The notes below the pieces were generated by a model, which searched no databases, was not told where the DNA came from, and saw nothing but the letters and a program-made list of their open reading frames with translations. Of a stretch of 64,000 bases of DNA, positions 54,721 to 63,791 are shown piece by piece. The stretch lies in assembly GCF_009765685.1 (NCBI RefSeq), contig NZ_LMUY01000001.1:1-64000 (forward strand), read 5' to 3'. Origin of the DNA: Acidisphaera sp. L21. GTDB taxonomy: Bacteria > Pseudomonadota > Alphaproteobacteria > Acetobacterales > Acetobacteraceae. Both the position numbers and the translations under genes were made by a program. Numbering within the stretch: position 1 is the first letter of the stretch; each line of letters starts with the position of its first letter.

Positions 54721-55587
54721 CTAGCGCGGCCGCCGGGCAAATAGCCCGGTGGGTGCCACGATCATCAGGATCACGAACAACCCGAACGTTGCCGCAATGC
54801 TCCATTGCCCGGGGATCACCAGGGTGGAGGTGGTTTGCAACGCCGCCAGGATCACCGACGTCACGAACGCGCCGAACAGATTACCCATCCCTCCGGCAAT
54901 CATCGCAATCGTCGCTGTCAGCAATACCAGCGTGCCGGTGTAGGGCTGCAATCCATGATCCAGCGCGGTCAGGCTACCCGGCACCGCCAGCACGCCGGAC
55001 GCTATGGCCATGACCGTGATGTAGACCCGACGCGGCTCCAACCGGGTAATCTCCGCCAGGAATTCGTTCGCCGCCACCGCGCGCGTGCGCTTGCCCAGCG
55101 AGGTGTAGCGTGACCAGGCCAACAAGCCAGCAAAGATCACCAGACTGCTCACTGCCAGCAAGATCTGCGGCATGCTCAACCGGATGCTGCCAATTCCTAC
55201 CGTCAACACTCGCCAATCGGCCGGGATTTGCAGGATGTTGGGGGAAAACAGCGCCGCCATCAGGTTCTGGATCACCACCAGCGCGCCCAGCGAGGCGATC
55301 AGCAATACCAGCGGCGGGGCGTCACGCCGGGCAAGCCGGGTGTATAGTTGATGTTGGATCAGCGCCCCCACCGCGGCGCATACCGCGATGGAACAGATGA
55401 TCGCCAACCAGAACGGCAGCCCGCGCGTGGTGAGGAACCAGGTTGAATACCCGGCGACCGTATAGATGCCCGCGTGCGCGACGTGGAACACGCGGGTGGT
55501 GGAGTAGATCATCGTAAAGGTGACCGCGACCACACCGACGGCGCAACCGGTCACCACGCCATCGGCGAGCAGGTCCAGGAACAGCAT
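54721..55587 (-). CDS. livH: Branched-chain-type ABC permease (LivH)
   Basis: 288 residues. LFLDLLADGVVTGCAVGVVAVTFTMIYSTTRVFHVAHAG is a normal LivH opening, with the LTALDHGLQPYTGTLVLLTATIAMIAGGMGNLFGAF segment later. The ATG at 55587 is chosen because the longer frame overlaps the binding protein gene and is not hydrophobic. Gap to the binding protein stop is 19 bases. Confidence 0.92.
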   Translation of the reverse strand: MLFLDLLADGVVTGCAVGVVAVTFTMIYSTTRVFHVAHAGIYTVAGYSTWFLTTRGLPFWLAIICSIAVCAAVGALIQHQLYTRLARRDAPPLVLLIASLGALVVIQNLMAALFSPNILQIPADWRVLTVGIGSIRLSMPQILLAVSSLVIFAGLLAWSRYTSLGKRTRAVAANEFLAEITRLEPRRVYITVMAIASGVLAVPGSLTALDHGLQPYTGTLVLLTATIAMIAGGMGNLFGAFVTSVILAALQTTSTLVIPGQWSIAATFGLFVILMIVAPTGLFARRPR

Positions 55588-55606
55588 GGGATAGCCTACG
55601 GCGTCG

Positions 55607-56725
55607 CTATTCGCCGACCCGTCCCTCCGCGACCTTCGTGCCAACCAGGTTCTGCACCTGCAGAATGTCGATGTTGCGCACCGCGGTGTTGGTGTCGAAG
55701 CTGATTTTTGCCACACCGTCGAAGGTGCGGATGCGCATCAGTTCGGTGCGAAAGTTCTCGCCCGTCAGTTCTTTCTGGTTGTCGATCAGGCTCTCGGCGA
55801 CACGGGCCAGGATGCGGGTGTCGTTGTAATATTCGCGGGTGTAGACGCTGACGGATTTGGTGCCGAACTTCTTCATGATCGCTTGATCGGTTTCTGGCGG
55901 CAACGCGCCGCGGATGGCGGTGTAATACCAGCCATTGCTACCGGCCAAACCCATCGCGGGCGTCAGGAACGTTGTGCCGACAACGGTGGGGAAGCCGCCA
56001 TGCTGCGTCACCTGATCGACGAATTGCGGCAGGCTGTCACCCTGGATGACGTTGGTGAACACGACATCCGGCTTCGCCGCCGCAGCCTTTAAGATCATTG
56101 GGCGAAAGTTGGTATCGGCCGGCTGGATTGGCTCGTCACTCAGGATCGCGCCGCCGAATTTCTTGAAATTCTCAATGAAATCGTTGCGTCCATCGATCCC
56201 GGCGGCGGAGTTCTCGTAGATGATGGAAGCGGTCTTCTTGCCCAGCGTCTTGGTCAGGTAATGCGCCAACACCTCGGTCTCGTCGCGGGTCAATGGCATG
56301 GTGTTGAACATGTATGGCGACGCCGTGCCCAGTTTATCCGCCTGCGCCGCCGGGTTCAAGACCAGCACCTTCTTGCGCGTTGCCAGCGGGGCGATGGCCA
56401 GGCTGGGGGCGGAGAAGGCGGTGATGACCGCGGGAACCTTGTTGAGGTCGATCTCCCGGTTCAACGCCAGCACCGCCTGGTCCGGCTTGCCCTGCGTGTC
56501 GTCGAAGTTGATCCGCAGCATATGGCCGCGGATGCCGCCAGCCGCGTTGATCTCGTCCATCGCGAATTGCACGCCCTGCTGCTCTTCTTGCCCGACGGAG
56601 GCGCTGGGGCCGGAGGTCGGCAGCAGCGCCGCCAAGGTGATGTCTTCGGCAGCCTGGGCGTAATTGACCCAACTTCCCGTCAGCAGAACGGCAGCGCAAA
56701 CCGACACCCGCAATGTGCAACGCAT
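55607..56725 (-). CDS. Branched-chain-type ABC substrate-binding protein
   Basis: 372 residues with a signal peptide (LRVSVCAAVLLTGSWVNYAQA). The mature start ITLAALLPTSGPSASVGQEEQQGVQFAMDEINAAGGIRGHMLRI is typical of the LivJ/K group; ligands of the family now include aromatic acids and amides. The ATG at 56725 has GGGGAG about nine bases upstream. It lies 68 bases after the BKACE gene in the same direction. Confidence 0.92.
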   Translation of the reverse strand: MRCTLRVSVCAAVLLTGSWVNYAQAAEDITLAALLPTSGPSASVGQEEQQGVQFAMDEINAAGGIRGHMLRINFDDTQGKPDQAVLALNREIDLNKVPAVITAFSAPSLAIAPLATRKKVLVLNPAAQADKLGTASPYMFNTMPLTRDETEVLAHYLTKTLGKKTASIIYENSAAGIDGRNDFIENFKKFGGAILSDEPIQPADTNFRPMILKAAAAKPDVVFTNVIQGDSLPQFVDQVTQHGGFPTVVGTTFLTPAMGLAGSNGWYYTAIRGALPPETDQAIMKKFGTKSVSVYTREYYNDTRILARVAESLIDNQKELTGENFRTELMRIRTFDGVAKISFDTNTAVRNIDILQVQNLVGTKVAEGRVGE

Positions 56726-56793
56726 TTGGATAGTCTCCCCGCCTGTTTTTCTGCGTGACTTTGCCACGCAGCTTATTGTCGTGCGACGATAGC

Positions 56794-57729
56794 CTATTTT
56801 GCGGGAATGCCTAGCATGGCGCGGGCCTCGGCCGGGGTTGCGGTGTCGATGTTCAGTTCGTCGAAGATATGCTTGATCTTCGCCACCTGCTCGGCATTGC
56901 TCTTGAACGGCTTGCCCGGGCGGTCGAACAGATTGTCCTCCTGGCCGATGCGAATATGGGTGCCCATCATTCCGCCGAACGTCGCCGTTCGAATGTTGCG
57001 CATGCCAGTGCCGTGGGTGAACAGCACCAATTGGTCGCCGAACATCCGTTCCGCCGTGTTCTTCAAATGCAACAGGTGGTCGATGTCGGAGGTGATGCCA
57101 CCCAGGATGCCGGTGAGGAATTGCACGATGATCTTGCCGCCGACTTTGCGACGGTTCAAATGGTGTTCCAGCACCGTCAGGTGGCCGACGTCGTAGATCT
57201 CGAACTCCATAGCGATCCCGGCGTCGGTCAGCATCGCAATCATAGCATCGATGGTCTTAAAACTGTTGGAGGTGACGACGTCGTAGCTGCCGGGGCCAAA
57301 CGAGTCTTTCTCCCACTGGTGCTTGAACCCGGCGACATCGGCCTCGCTGAACCCCTGCTCACGCGCCTTCTTGAAGTTGCCGTAGTTCATCGAGCCGACG
57401 ATCACGGTCGCGATTTCCGGCCGCAGCGCCAGCACAGCCTCCAGGCGGCTTTCGGCCGTGGCGCCTAGGGAGGCGGACATGTTGATGATGGCGTCGCAGC
57501 TCGCCTTGATGGGGGAAATGAAGGCGTCCCAGTCCGCCGTCACGTTGCTGGGGCGGCCGTCCACGGGGCTGCGCGCATGCAAATGCACGATCGCGGCCCC
57601 CGCCTTCACACCCTCGATCGATTGCTCGGCGATCTGCTGGGGCGTTATCGGCAGGTAGGGCGACATGGACGGCGTCATGGATGCGCCAGTCGACGCGCAG
57701 GTGATGATGATTTTCTTGGCGGCTGCCAT
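56794..57729 (-). CDS. Beta-keto acid cleavage enzyme (BKACE, DUF849)
   Basis: 311 residues. The family reaction condenses a beta-keto acid with acetyl-CoA to give acetoacetate and a shorter CoA ester, with a Zn2+ ion. The Zn ligands fall in VHLHARSPVDGRPS; early IIITCASTGASMTPSMSP and later GSMNYGNF, FEIYDVGHL, and GTGMRNI complete the pattern. Relatives act on 3-keto-5-aminohexanoate and dehydrocarnitine; the exact keto acid here is unknown. First gene of the operon with the Liv-type transporter and alpha/beta hydrolase, and divergent from a LysR gene. Confidence 0.92.
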   Translation of the reverse strand: MAAAKKIIITCASTGASMTPSMSPYLPITPQQIAEQSIEGVKAGAAIVHLHARSPVDGRPSNVTADWDAFISPIKASCDAIINMSASLGATAESRLEAVLALRPEIATVIVGSMNYGNFKKAREQGFSEADVAGFKHQWEKDSFGPGSYDVVTSNSFKTIDAMIAMLTDAGIAMEFEIYDVGHLTVLEHHLNRRKVGGKIIVQFLTGILGGITSDIDHLLHLKNTAERMFGDQLVLFTHGTGMRNIRTATFGGMMGTHIRIGQEDNLFDRPGKPFKSNAEQVAKIKHIFDELNIDTATPAEARAMLGIPAK

Positions 57730-57762
57730 GGCCGTGTCCCCCGTATGTTATTGGGCGGAACT

Positions 57763-57777
57763 CTCGATTGCACCGAG
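57763..57777. promoter_or_regulatory. Possible LysR box between BKACE and LysR genes
   Basis: CTCG-N7-CGAG contains T-N11-A in the 158-base divergent region between the BKACE start (57729) and LysR start (57888). Short arms make this a weak candidate, but its position suits control of the BKACE operon. Confidence 0.35.
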
Positions 57778-57887
57778 CAGGCGGTCAACATAGTTACGGG
57801 AACACTGGGATGAGTTAAACTGATGTGAAGCCGCGGCGATGTGAGGCGAGGCAAAATCGAAACAGGAGCCGGTTGAGGAAATGACAA

Positions 57888-58787
57888 TTGGCTGAGCGCC
57901 TACCACCGCTCAACGCGCTGCGTGCGTTCGAGGCTGCTGGCCGCCTTCTCAGCTTCACCCATGCCGCGACGGAGCTGCTCGTTACCCCCAGCGCGATCAG
58001 CCGGCAGATCAAATTGCTGGAGGATCATCTGGCGGTGCCGCTGTTCCGCCGCGGTTACCGGGAGGTGACGCTGACCCTCCCCGGTCGCGAATACCTCGAG
58101 ACGCTCACCGACGCTTTCGCGCGCATCGCTGCCACGACGAGGCGGGTTGCTGGCACGCGCGACCAGCGGCCCCTGCACATCTTCGCCTCGATGATGTTCA
58201 CCATGCATTGGCTGATGCCACGGCTGGCCAGTTTCGAGGGCATTTCCGCCGGCGGCATTCGGCTCAGCACCTCGATCGCGGCGGTGCCGAACCCGTTCAG
58301 CGACGACGAGGTGGATGCCGCCATCTATCTGGGGCAGGCCGAGTGGCCCGGCATGGTGTGCCATCGCCTGCTCAGCGGCCGGGTGGTGCCGATCTGCAGC
58401 CCGGCGTTGTTGGGTGCAAAACCGTTGCGCAGCCTGGATGACCTGCCGCAGCACACCTTGCTGCACTCCGCAGTATTCCCGGATAGCTGGGCGACATGGC
58501 TGGCGGCGAACGGACGCATGGACATTGCCGGGCTACACAGTATCAGCTTCGGCAGTTCGTCACTGGCGTATCAGGCGGCGATGGAGGGGATCGGCGTGGC
58601 GTTGGGCCGCGCGGCGCTGATCCGCACGGATGTGGCCGCCGGACGGCTGGTGACCCCGATTGAGCGGACGGTCGAGGATGGCAACGCATACTACCTGGCC
58701 TACCGCGCCAGCACGTCGCGCGATGCCGCGTTACGGCCGTTCCTGCAATGGCTGATGGCGCAGGCCAGCGGCGACACTCCCCCCTAA
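57888..58787 (+). CDS. LysR family regulator, GcvA type
   Basis: 299 residues. The opening LPPLNALRAFEAAGRLLSFTHAATELLVTPSAISRQIKLLE is the GcvA-subgroup helix-turn-helix, and LFRRGYREVTLTLPGREYL follows. The start is a TTG (57888) seven bases after a GAGGAAA site; the only nearby ATG (57881) is in another frame and ends at once. It is divergent from BKACE and the likely regulator of the BKACE-Liv operon. Confidence 0.9.
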   Translation: MAERLPPLNALRAFEAAGRLLSFTHAATELLVTPSAISRQIKLLEDHLAVPLFRRGYREVTLTLPGREYLETLTDAFARIAATTRRVAGTRDQRPLHIFASMMFTMHWLMPRLASFEGISAGGIRLSTSIAAVPNPFSDDEVDAAIYLGQAEWPGMVCHRLLSGRVVPICSPALLGAKPLRSLDDLPQHTLLHSAVFPDSWATWLAANGRMDIAGLHSISFGSSSLAYQAAMEGIGVALGRAALIRTDVAAGRLVTPIERTVEDGNAYYLAYRASTSRDAALRPFLQWLMAQASGDTPP

Positions 58788-58843
58788 ACAGCTCTGCCGA
58801 TCGATGGTATAAGCCGCCATCCGCGGCTACAAGCGATGCGTCC

Positions 58844-59725
58844 ATGAGCGAACTCCCCACCCATCAAGTCCCCGGCGTCCACCACCGCCGTATCGGCGAT
58901 GTCCTCGTCACAGCACTCAGCGACGGGTTCCTGGAGGGCTCGTTGGCCGTGCTGCAGAATATCAGCCAGGAGGATGCCGCGGCCTTACTGGTCGCGTCGT
59001 TCCGGCCGGTCCCGCGGCGCACCTCGGTGAATTGTTTCCTCATCCGCAGCGCGGGGCGTGTGGCGTTGATCGATTGCGGATGTGCCGACAGCATGCAGCC
59101 GACAGCGGGCAAGCTGTTCGACAACCTGGCCGCGGCAGGGGTCGACCCGGCGGCGATCGACACGGTCTTCCTGACGCATATGCACCCCGATCATTCCAAT
59201 GCCCTGGCCGACGCGTCCGGCGCAGCCCGGTTCCCCGCGGCCGAACTGCGCATGCACGAGCGCGAACTGGCCTACTGGAACGACGACGCCGAGGCCGCCC
59301 GCGTGGCCGAGACGAAGCAGGGTGTCGCCTACTTCCCAAGCGCGCAGGCGCAGATGGCGCCCTATCGGGGCAAGATCCGCACTTTCCAGGATGGAGAGGT
59401 CTTCCCAGGGGTCACCGCGGTGCCGCTGCCGGGCCACACGCCGGGCCATACCGGATACCGGGTCGGTTCCGGCAGCGATAGCCTGCTGATCTGGGGCGAT
59501 ATCGCCCACGTGCCGGAGGTTCAGGTGCCCCGGCCAGAGGTGACCATCCTATTCGACGTCGACCCGGCGCAGGCCCAAACCACCCGCCGGGCTATCCTGG
59601 CCTCGGTCACGGCTACCCGGCAGCTCGTCGCTGGCATGCACCTGCACTTCCCCGGCTACGCCCATGTCCGCGAAGAGCATGGCGCCTACCGCATCGTGCC
59701 GGAGGCGTGGCGGCTGGAGTTTTAA
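58844..59725 (+). CDS. MBL-fold metallo-hydrolase
   Basis: 293 residues. Zn-binding HMHPDHSN (HxHxDH) is near residue 113, followed by the His of PLPGHTPGHTGYRV, the bridging Asp in IWGDIAH and His in HLHFPGYAHV. The layout is that of lactonase/methyl parathion hydrolase relatives (quorum-quenching-type lactonases), but substrates vary widely. The ATG at 58844 gives the SELPTHQVPGVHHRRIGD start. It follows LysR by 56 bases and converges on the acyltransferase, overlapping it by four bases. Confidence 0.88.
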   Translation: MSELPTHQVPGVHHRRIGDVLVTALSDGFLEGSLAVLQNISQEDAAALLVASFRPVPRRTSVNCFLIRSAGRVALIDCGCADSMQPTAGKLFDNLAAAGVDPAAIDTVFLTHMHPDHSNALADASGAARFPAAELRMHERELAYWNDDAEAARVAETKQGVAYFPSAQAQMAPYRGKIRTFQDGEVFPGVTAVPLPGHTPGHTGYRVGSGSDSLLIWGDIAHVPEVQVPRPEVTILFDVDPAQAQTTRRAILASVTATRQLVAGMHLHFPGYAHVREEHGAYRIVPEAWRLEF

Positions 59726-60945
59726 CTGACCTGCTGCAGATGCCGGGTTTTGCGGCGGCTCATGAACGGTCGCTCGACATACACGTAGAACACGATGCCG
59801 CCCGCGATCGACACCGGGATCAGCACCAGGAACCAGACTCCCCAAATCAGTTCCGGGTTGCGGAACGCGAGACGGCCCAGGAGCTTCTCCGAGACGATTT
59901 GGATCGCGACGACATGGGTGAGATAGATCGAGTAGCACATCGTCCCGATAAGGCAGAGCCAGGGTATTCCGAACACGAAACGCCCGATCGCCCCCCGCAT
60001 CGCGCCCAGGAAGACGCCGAAGATCGCGGCGATGGTGACGACATTCAGCAGCAGCGTCGCCCAGAAACCGCTCGGTTGCGCATCGATCTGCGTCAGCACC
60101 AGGCCGACACCAGCCGCAGCGACGAGGCCGACCGCCAGCATGGCGTCATACAGCGCCGGCCGAAGACGCGGATCGGTTGATGGCGTTGCCAGATCCAGGC
60201 TGACCGCCAACATGCCACCGACGAACAAATATGCATGCGCCAACAGACCGAAGCGGAAGCGGCCGTCGAACGGCATGTAGAGTTTGAGAAGCGGCGGTAT
60301 GACGATCATCGCCGCGAGCAGCGCCGATAACGCCGCGACCCGCTTCGTCCGGTCCGGCATATACTTGAAAAACACCCAAATCAGCGGGCCCACCAGATAG
60401 AACTGGATCTCGATCTCCAGCGACCACAGAGGCGGATCCAGCAAAGGCGCAGTCGAGAAGACCAGTCCATGAAGATAGAACAGGCTGGCGGCGTAGCTTT
60501 CCGGCAGCGAGGCCGCATCTGGATCCAGGGCTGAAATACTGCCAGGGGCGTGGCCGCTCGCATACAGCGCAATGAAGCAGCCGGTGAGCGCAACGAGGTA
60601 GGGCGGATAGATGCGCCATAGCCGCCGGGCATAGAACTTCCCAACCTCCAGGCGCTTGTCGGTTCTTGTGGCGAATATTTGCGTGATGACGATGGCACTG
60701 ATGAAGAAGAAGAAGTCGACGCCGATCTCGCCATGCGGGATGTAGCTGTAGAGATTGGTGATCGCGGGACCTTGCGCCGATAATTCGCTGGCGTGCCGTG
60801 CCGCACGCAGCGAGACGTGCCAAACGATCACCAGCAAGATCGACAAGCCGCGCAAACCATCGATCTGTGCGTTGTATTGGATAGCACCCGGCGGCCGACC
60901 GATCAGGCTCGGTAGCCGCGCTAGTCGTAACATCCAGGTACTCAC
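59722..60945 (-). CDS. Acyltransferase 3 family membrane protein
   Basis: About 407 residues and ten membrane segments. The family start IDGLRGLSILLVIVWHVSLRAARH has the conserved His, followed by IGVDFFFFISAIVIT and, later, SLEIEIQFYLVGPLIWVF. Members add acetyl or other acyl groups to sugars (OafA/YrhL type). The likely start is the GTG at 60945 (CAGGAG nine bases upstream); TTG 60954 or ATG 60933 are alternatives. It is divergent from a Wzy/WaaL-like gene and may decorate the same surface polysaccharide. Confidence 0.88.
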   Translation of the reverse strand: MSTWMLRLARLPSLIGRPPGAIQYNAQIDGLRGLSILLVIVWHVSLRAARHASELSAQGPAITNLYSYIPHGEIGVDFFFFISAIVITQIFATRTDKRLEVGKFYARRLWRIYPPYLVALTGCFIALYASGHAPGSISALDPDAASLPESYAASLFYLHGLVFSTAPLLDPPLWSLEIEIQFYLVGPLIWVFFKYMPDRTKRVAALSALLAAMIVIPPLLKLYMPFDGRFRFGLLAHAYLFVGGMLAVSLDLATPSTDPRLRPALYDAMLAVGLVAAAGVGLVLTQIDAQPSGFWATLLLNVVTIAAIFGVFLGAMRGAIGRFVFGIPWLCLIGTMCYSIYLTHVVAIQIVSEKLLGRLAFRNPELIWGVWFLVLIPVSIAGGIVFYVYVERPFMSRRKTRHLQQVS

Positions 60946-61290
60946 TCGCGCCAACTCCTGTCCGCCGCCTTGCCCTCAACCAGAGGTCGCCAAGGGGATC
61001 CAACTTCCAACTTTACAGCACTTGTATCATTTATGGCGGCCTTCCTATGGATCGTCGTCGGCCGTCGCCCGGATGACGGGAGACGCAAACTACGCCCGGG
61101 CAGTGTTAACCACCCGAGGGCGGGTTACCAGAGCCAAGCAGGGTCTGGCCGCGCCACGCGACGCAGGGTCTGGCCGCGCCACGCGACCTTGGACCGCAGA
61201 CACCTCAGCATGGTATAGCGGCGCCGGGTTTGCGCAGCGCCTGCCAGGCGGCGCCCCGGCACGCAACAGACGGCGTAGGAAGCCCGGTCC
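60946..61290. other. 345-base gap between acyltransferase and Wzy/WaaL-like genes
   Basis: No convincing coding sequence is seen. The gap contains a perfect 25-base tandem duplication at 61138-61187 and should hold the promoters of the two divergent genes. No operator or RNA gene was recognised. Confidence 0.6.
61138..61187 (+). repeat. Perfect 25-base tandem duplication
   Basis: Two adjacent identical 25-base units, each beginning GCAGGGTCTGGCC and ending CGCGAC, lie about 100 bases before the Wzy/WaaL-like start. It could vary in copy number by replication slippage. Confidence 0.85.
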
Positions 61291-62742
61291 ATGCAGATCA
61301 CCGCCTTCGGGATGCTATTGATCCCCTTCTGCCTGGCCTGCGCGTTCTCGCCTGAGCTGTTGCTCTACCTCACCATCCTGTCGGGAGGGTTCGAGGCCGC
61401 TGCCTCGATGATCATCGGTCCGCTCGGGCTGCAGCCCAATATCCTGCCGGCCATGCTGTTCATGGGCCACCTGGTAGTGCTGCGCATGATGGGTGGCCGC
61501 TTTGTGGCGAATGCCGAGGTGGTGCGAGGACTTACACCGTTGTTGCTGTTCGTCGCCCTGGCGGTCATTGGCGCCTTCTTACTGCCGACCCTATTCGGCG
61601 GGCAGGCGCAGGTTTGGCCGCAGAAATCCGAAGATCACACCCAGGTGCTGCTCAGCTTCTCAAGCGCCAACATCACGCAGACGCTCTATTTGCTGATCGA
61701 TATCGGCTTTGTCTATTCCTCCGCTCTGTACATCGCGTCCTATCCGGTTCGAGTACGGCGGTTGATGACGATGTATTTCGCGTCTGGCGTGCTGGTACTC
61801 GTCGTCAGCGCCTGGCAGCTCGCCAGCCGGCTGACCGGCATTCCCTTCCCCATAAGCTTTTTCTACTCCAACCCCGGCATCGCCGTGCTGTACGACCAAA
61901 TGATGGGGAGCGTTCCCCGCACCAACGGGCCGTTCAGCGAGCCCTCCTCCTTGTCCACCTTCCTCTCCGGCATGAGCTTCGCGGCCGGGTGGCTCGTGCT
62001 GCACGGACGGGGCGGGGCGGCGGTTAAATGGCTCCTGGCGGGCGGGGTGTTCGGTGTCCTGCTCTCGACCGCCACCACCGGCATCGGCACTCTGCTCATT
62101 GGCGCGGGCTTGGCAGGCATCTACGTCGTGGCACGGGCGGCGCCGGTGGTGCGCCAGCGCTTCGTTCGGGTTGCCGTCCCCGTGGTGTTCTTCGGCTTCG
62201 TGACAGCAATCGCTGCGCCGATCGTGTTCCCCAGCATCGTCCATGCGGTGAACACGGTGGCGGAGGCAACGCTCACCAAATCCGACTCCTCCTCCTACGA
62301 CGATCGGACGCAGGCGGACACGGCCAGTGTCATGCTGCTGATCCCGACGATGGGGCTGGGCGCTGGTTGGGGCAGCAATCGATCCTCCAGTCTCATCCCA
62401 GGGTTGCTCGCCAGTGCAGGCCTGCCGGGGCTTGGCCTGCTCATCTGGGCGGGACTGTCGTTGCGGCGAGAGATTCCGATCATGAGTCCCTTCCTATCCG
62501 GCGAGGATGATGCCTGGGCGCTTCAGGCGGCGTCTGCCGGGCTGGTGGGGCTGCTGATTGCGGCGGTCCTGTCTGGCCCGAACATCATCTCGCTCACCTT
62601 CTACGGGTTGCTGGGCGCCATGTATGGCATCCTGGCGCGCGCTCGCTTCGCCACGAACCAGCAGTCCCTGCGTCTGCGATCCCAGATGCAGCAGCGGCTG
62701 CATGCCGAACCGGCGCGTCCGTTCGGCGCCAACCAGGCCTAG
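61291..62742 (+). CDS. O-antigen ligase/polymerase-like membrane protein
   Basis: 483 residues with about ten to twelve membrane segments (ITAFGMLLIPFCLACAFSPELLLYLTIL; LLSTATTGIGTLLIGAGLAGIYVVA) and a periplasmic stretch rich in Ser, Asp and Tyr (KSDSSSYDDRTQADT) near residue 335. The pattern GPFSEPSSLSTFLSGM and the long periplasmic loop before the last helices resemble the Wzy/WaaL superfamily. No Gly/Tyr-specific motif fixes the class. Together with the divergent acyltransferase it suggests exopolysaccharide or O-antigen synthesis. Confidence 0.7.
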   Translation: MQITAFGMLLIPFCLACAFSPELLLYLTILSGGFEAAASMIIGPLGLQPNILPAMLFMGHLVVLRMMGGRFVANAEVVRGLTPLLLFVALAVIGAFLLPTLFGGQAQVWPQKSEDHTQVLLSFSSANITQTLYLLIDIGFVYSSALYIASYPVRVRRLMTMYFASGVLVLVVSAWQLASRLTGIPFPISFFYSNPGIAVLYDQMMGSVPRTNGPFSEPSSLSTFLSGMSFAAGWLVLHGRGGAAVKWLLAGGVFGVLLSTATTGIGTLLIGAGLAGIYVVARAAPVVRQRFVRVAVPVVFFGFVTAIAAPIVFPSIVHAVNTVAEATLTKSDSSSYDDRTQADTASVMLLIPTMGLGAGWGSNRSSSLIPGLLASAGLPGLGLLIWAGLSLRREIPIMSPFLSGEDDAWALQAASAGLVGLLIAAVLSGPNIISLTFYGLLGAMYGILARARFATNQQSLRLRSQMQQRLHAEPARPFGANQA

Positions 62743-62749
62743 GCGCGGT

Positions 62750-63682
62750 TCAGACGATGTCGGCTGGGATGCCCGCCTCGCGCAGCCGGGTCACGGCGGC
62801 GGCAACCTCGGCCTTCAAATTGGCGACGAAGCGAACCGCCGTGCGCGGTAGAGGCCGCTGGCGCGAGTAAACCATGCACAGCGTCAGTTCGATCGTCGGC
62901 TCGAACGGACGCACGACAAGTTCGTCGGCCAGGCCGGACAGCAAGATGATCGGGTCCGTCACCACCAGGCCCAGCCCGTGCCGCACCATCGACAGCGCGG
63001 CGAAGGACATGTTTACCTCGATCACCCCGGCGGTCCGCAGCCGCCGGCCGGGCAGGCGTTCGTGCAGCAGCTTGCCAGGGGACACGCTCGGGTCCAGCAC
63101 GATCAGGGTTTGATCGGCCAGCATTTTGACGTCGATCTGCGTCTGGTTGGCCAGGGCATGGTGTGGCGGCAGCATACAAACCATTTGTGTGCGCAACAGC
63201 GGCTCGACAGCCACCTGGTGGTCCTCGACCGGGGCGTAGAGCACGCCCAGATCCGCCTCCTCCCGCAACACGGCCTGCACCACGTCGCGGGCCAAATGCG
63301 TGTTGACGCACAGTTCCACCCCGCGACGCTCGATATGGAAGCTCGCCAGCGCCCGCGGCAGGATGGAGCCGGTGACGGTCGCGATGGTGCTGATCGCCAG
63401 GCTGCCGGCCGTGGCATCGCGCAGTTCCGCGGCCCTGCTCTCCATCTTGCCCATGCGGACGAAGATCTGCTCCACGTCCTCGATCAACGCCCGCGCCTCG
63501 CCAGTCGGGCGGATTCGGTTGCCAGCTCGAACGAACAGGGCCAGGCCCAGCCGCTGCTCCAACTCCTTCAACATCTGGCTCGCGGCTGGCTGCGAGATGT
63601 GCAGCAAACGTGCGGTTTCTGTCACGTTGCGGGTCTGCATCAGCAGGCGGAACACCTCCATCTGGCGCAGGCTGACAGGCAT
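62750..63682 (-). CDS. LysR family transcriptional regulator
   Basis: 310 residues. Helix-turn-helix LRQMEVFRLLMQTRNVTETARLLHISQPAASQMLKELE, with the effector domain TVTGSILPRALASFHIER ... MLPPHHALAN ... MVRHGLGLVVTDPIILL. It is divergent from the amidase gene, with a strong LysR box between them, and is probably its activator. Stop at 62750 lies seven bases from the end of the convergent membrane protein gene. Confidence 0.92.
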   Translation of the reverse strand: MPVSLRQMEVFRLLMQTRNVTETARLLHISQPAASQMLKELEQRLGLALFVRAGNRIRPTGEARALIEDVEQIFVRMGKMESRAAELRDATAGSLAISTIATVTGSILPRALASFHIERRGVELCVNTHLARDVVQAVLREEADLGVLYAPVEDHQVAVEPLLRTQMVCMLPPHHALANQTQIDVKMLADQTLIVLDPSVSPGKLLHERLPGRRLRTAGVIEVNMSFAALSMVRHGLGLVVTDPIILLSGLADELVVRPFEPTIELTLCMVYSRQRPLPRTAVRFVANLKAEVAAAVTRLREAGIPADIV

Positions 63683-63693
63683 AACCCCTCACT

Positions 63694-63716
63694 TATGGTT
63701 GGATGAGAAAACCATA
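63694..63716. promoter_or_regulatory. LysR box between LysR and amidase genes
   Basis: TATGGTT-N9-AACCATA, a perfect seven-base-arm dyad containing T-N11-A, lies 11 bases before the LysR start (63682) and 75 bases before the amidase start. This is the expected site for LysR autoregulation and activation of the divergent gene. Confidence 0.7.
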
Positions 63717-63791
63717 TTAGACACGCTCGTGCTGCAGCGCCAAAACTGCTGATGTCACCAGATTTCGGGCGCACGAGGCGGGAATGACAGC

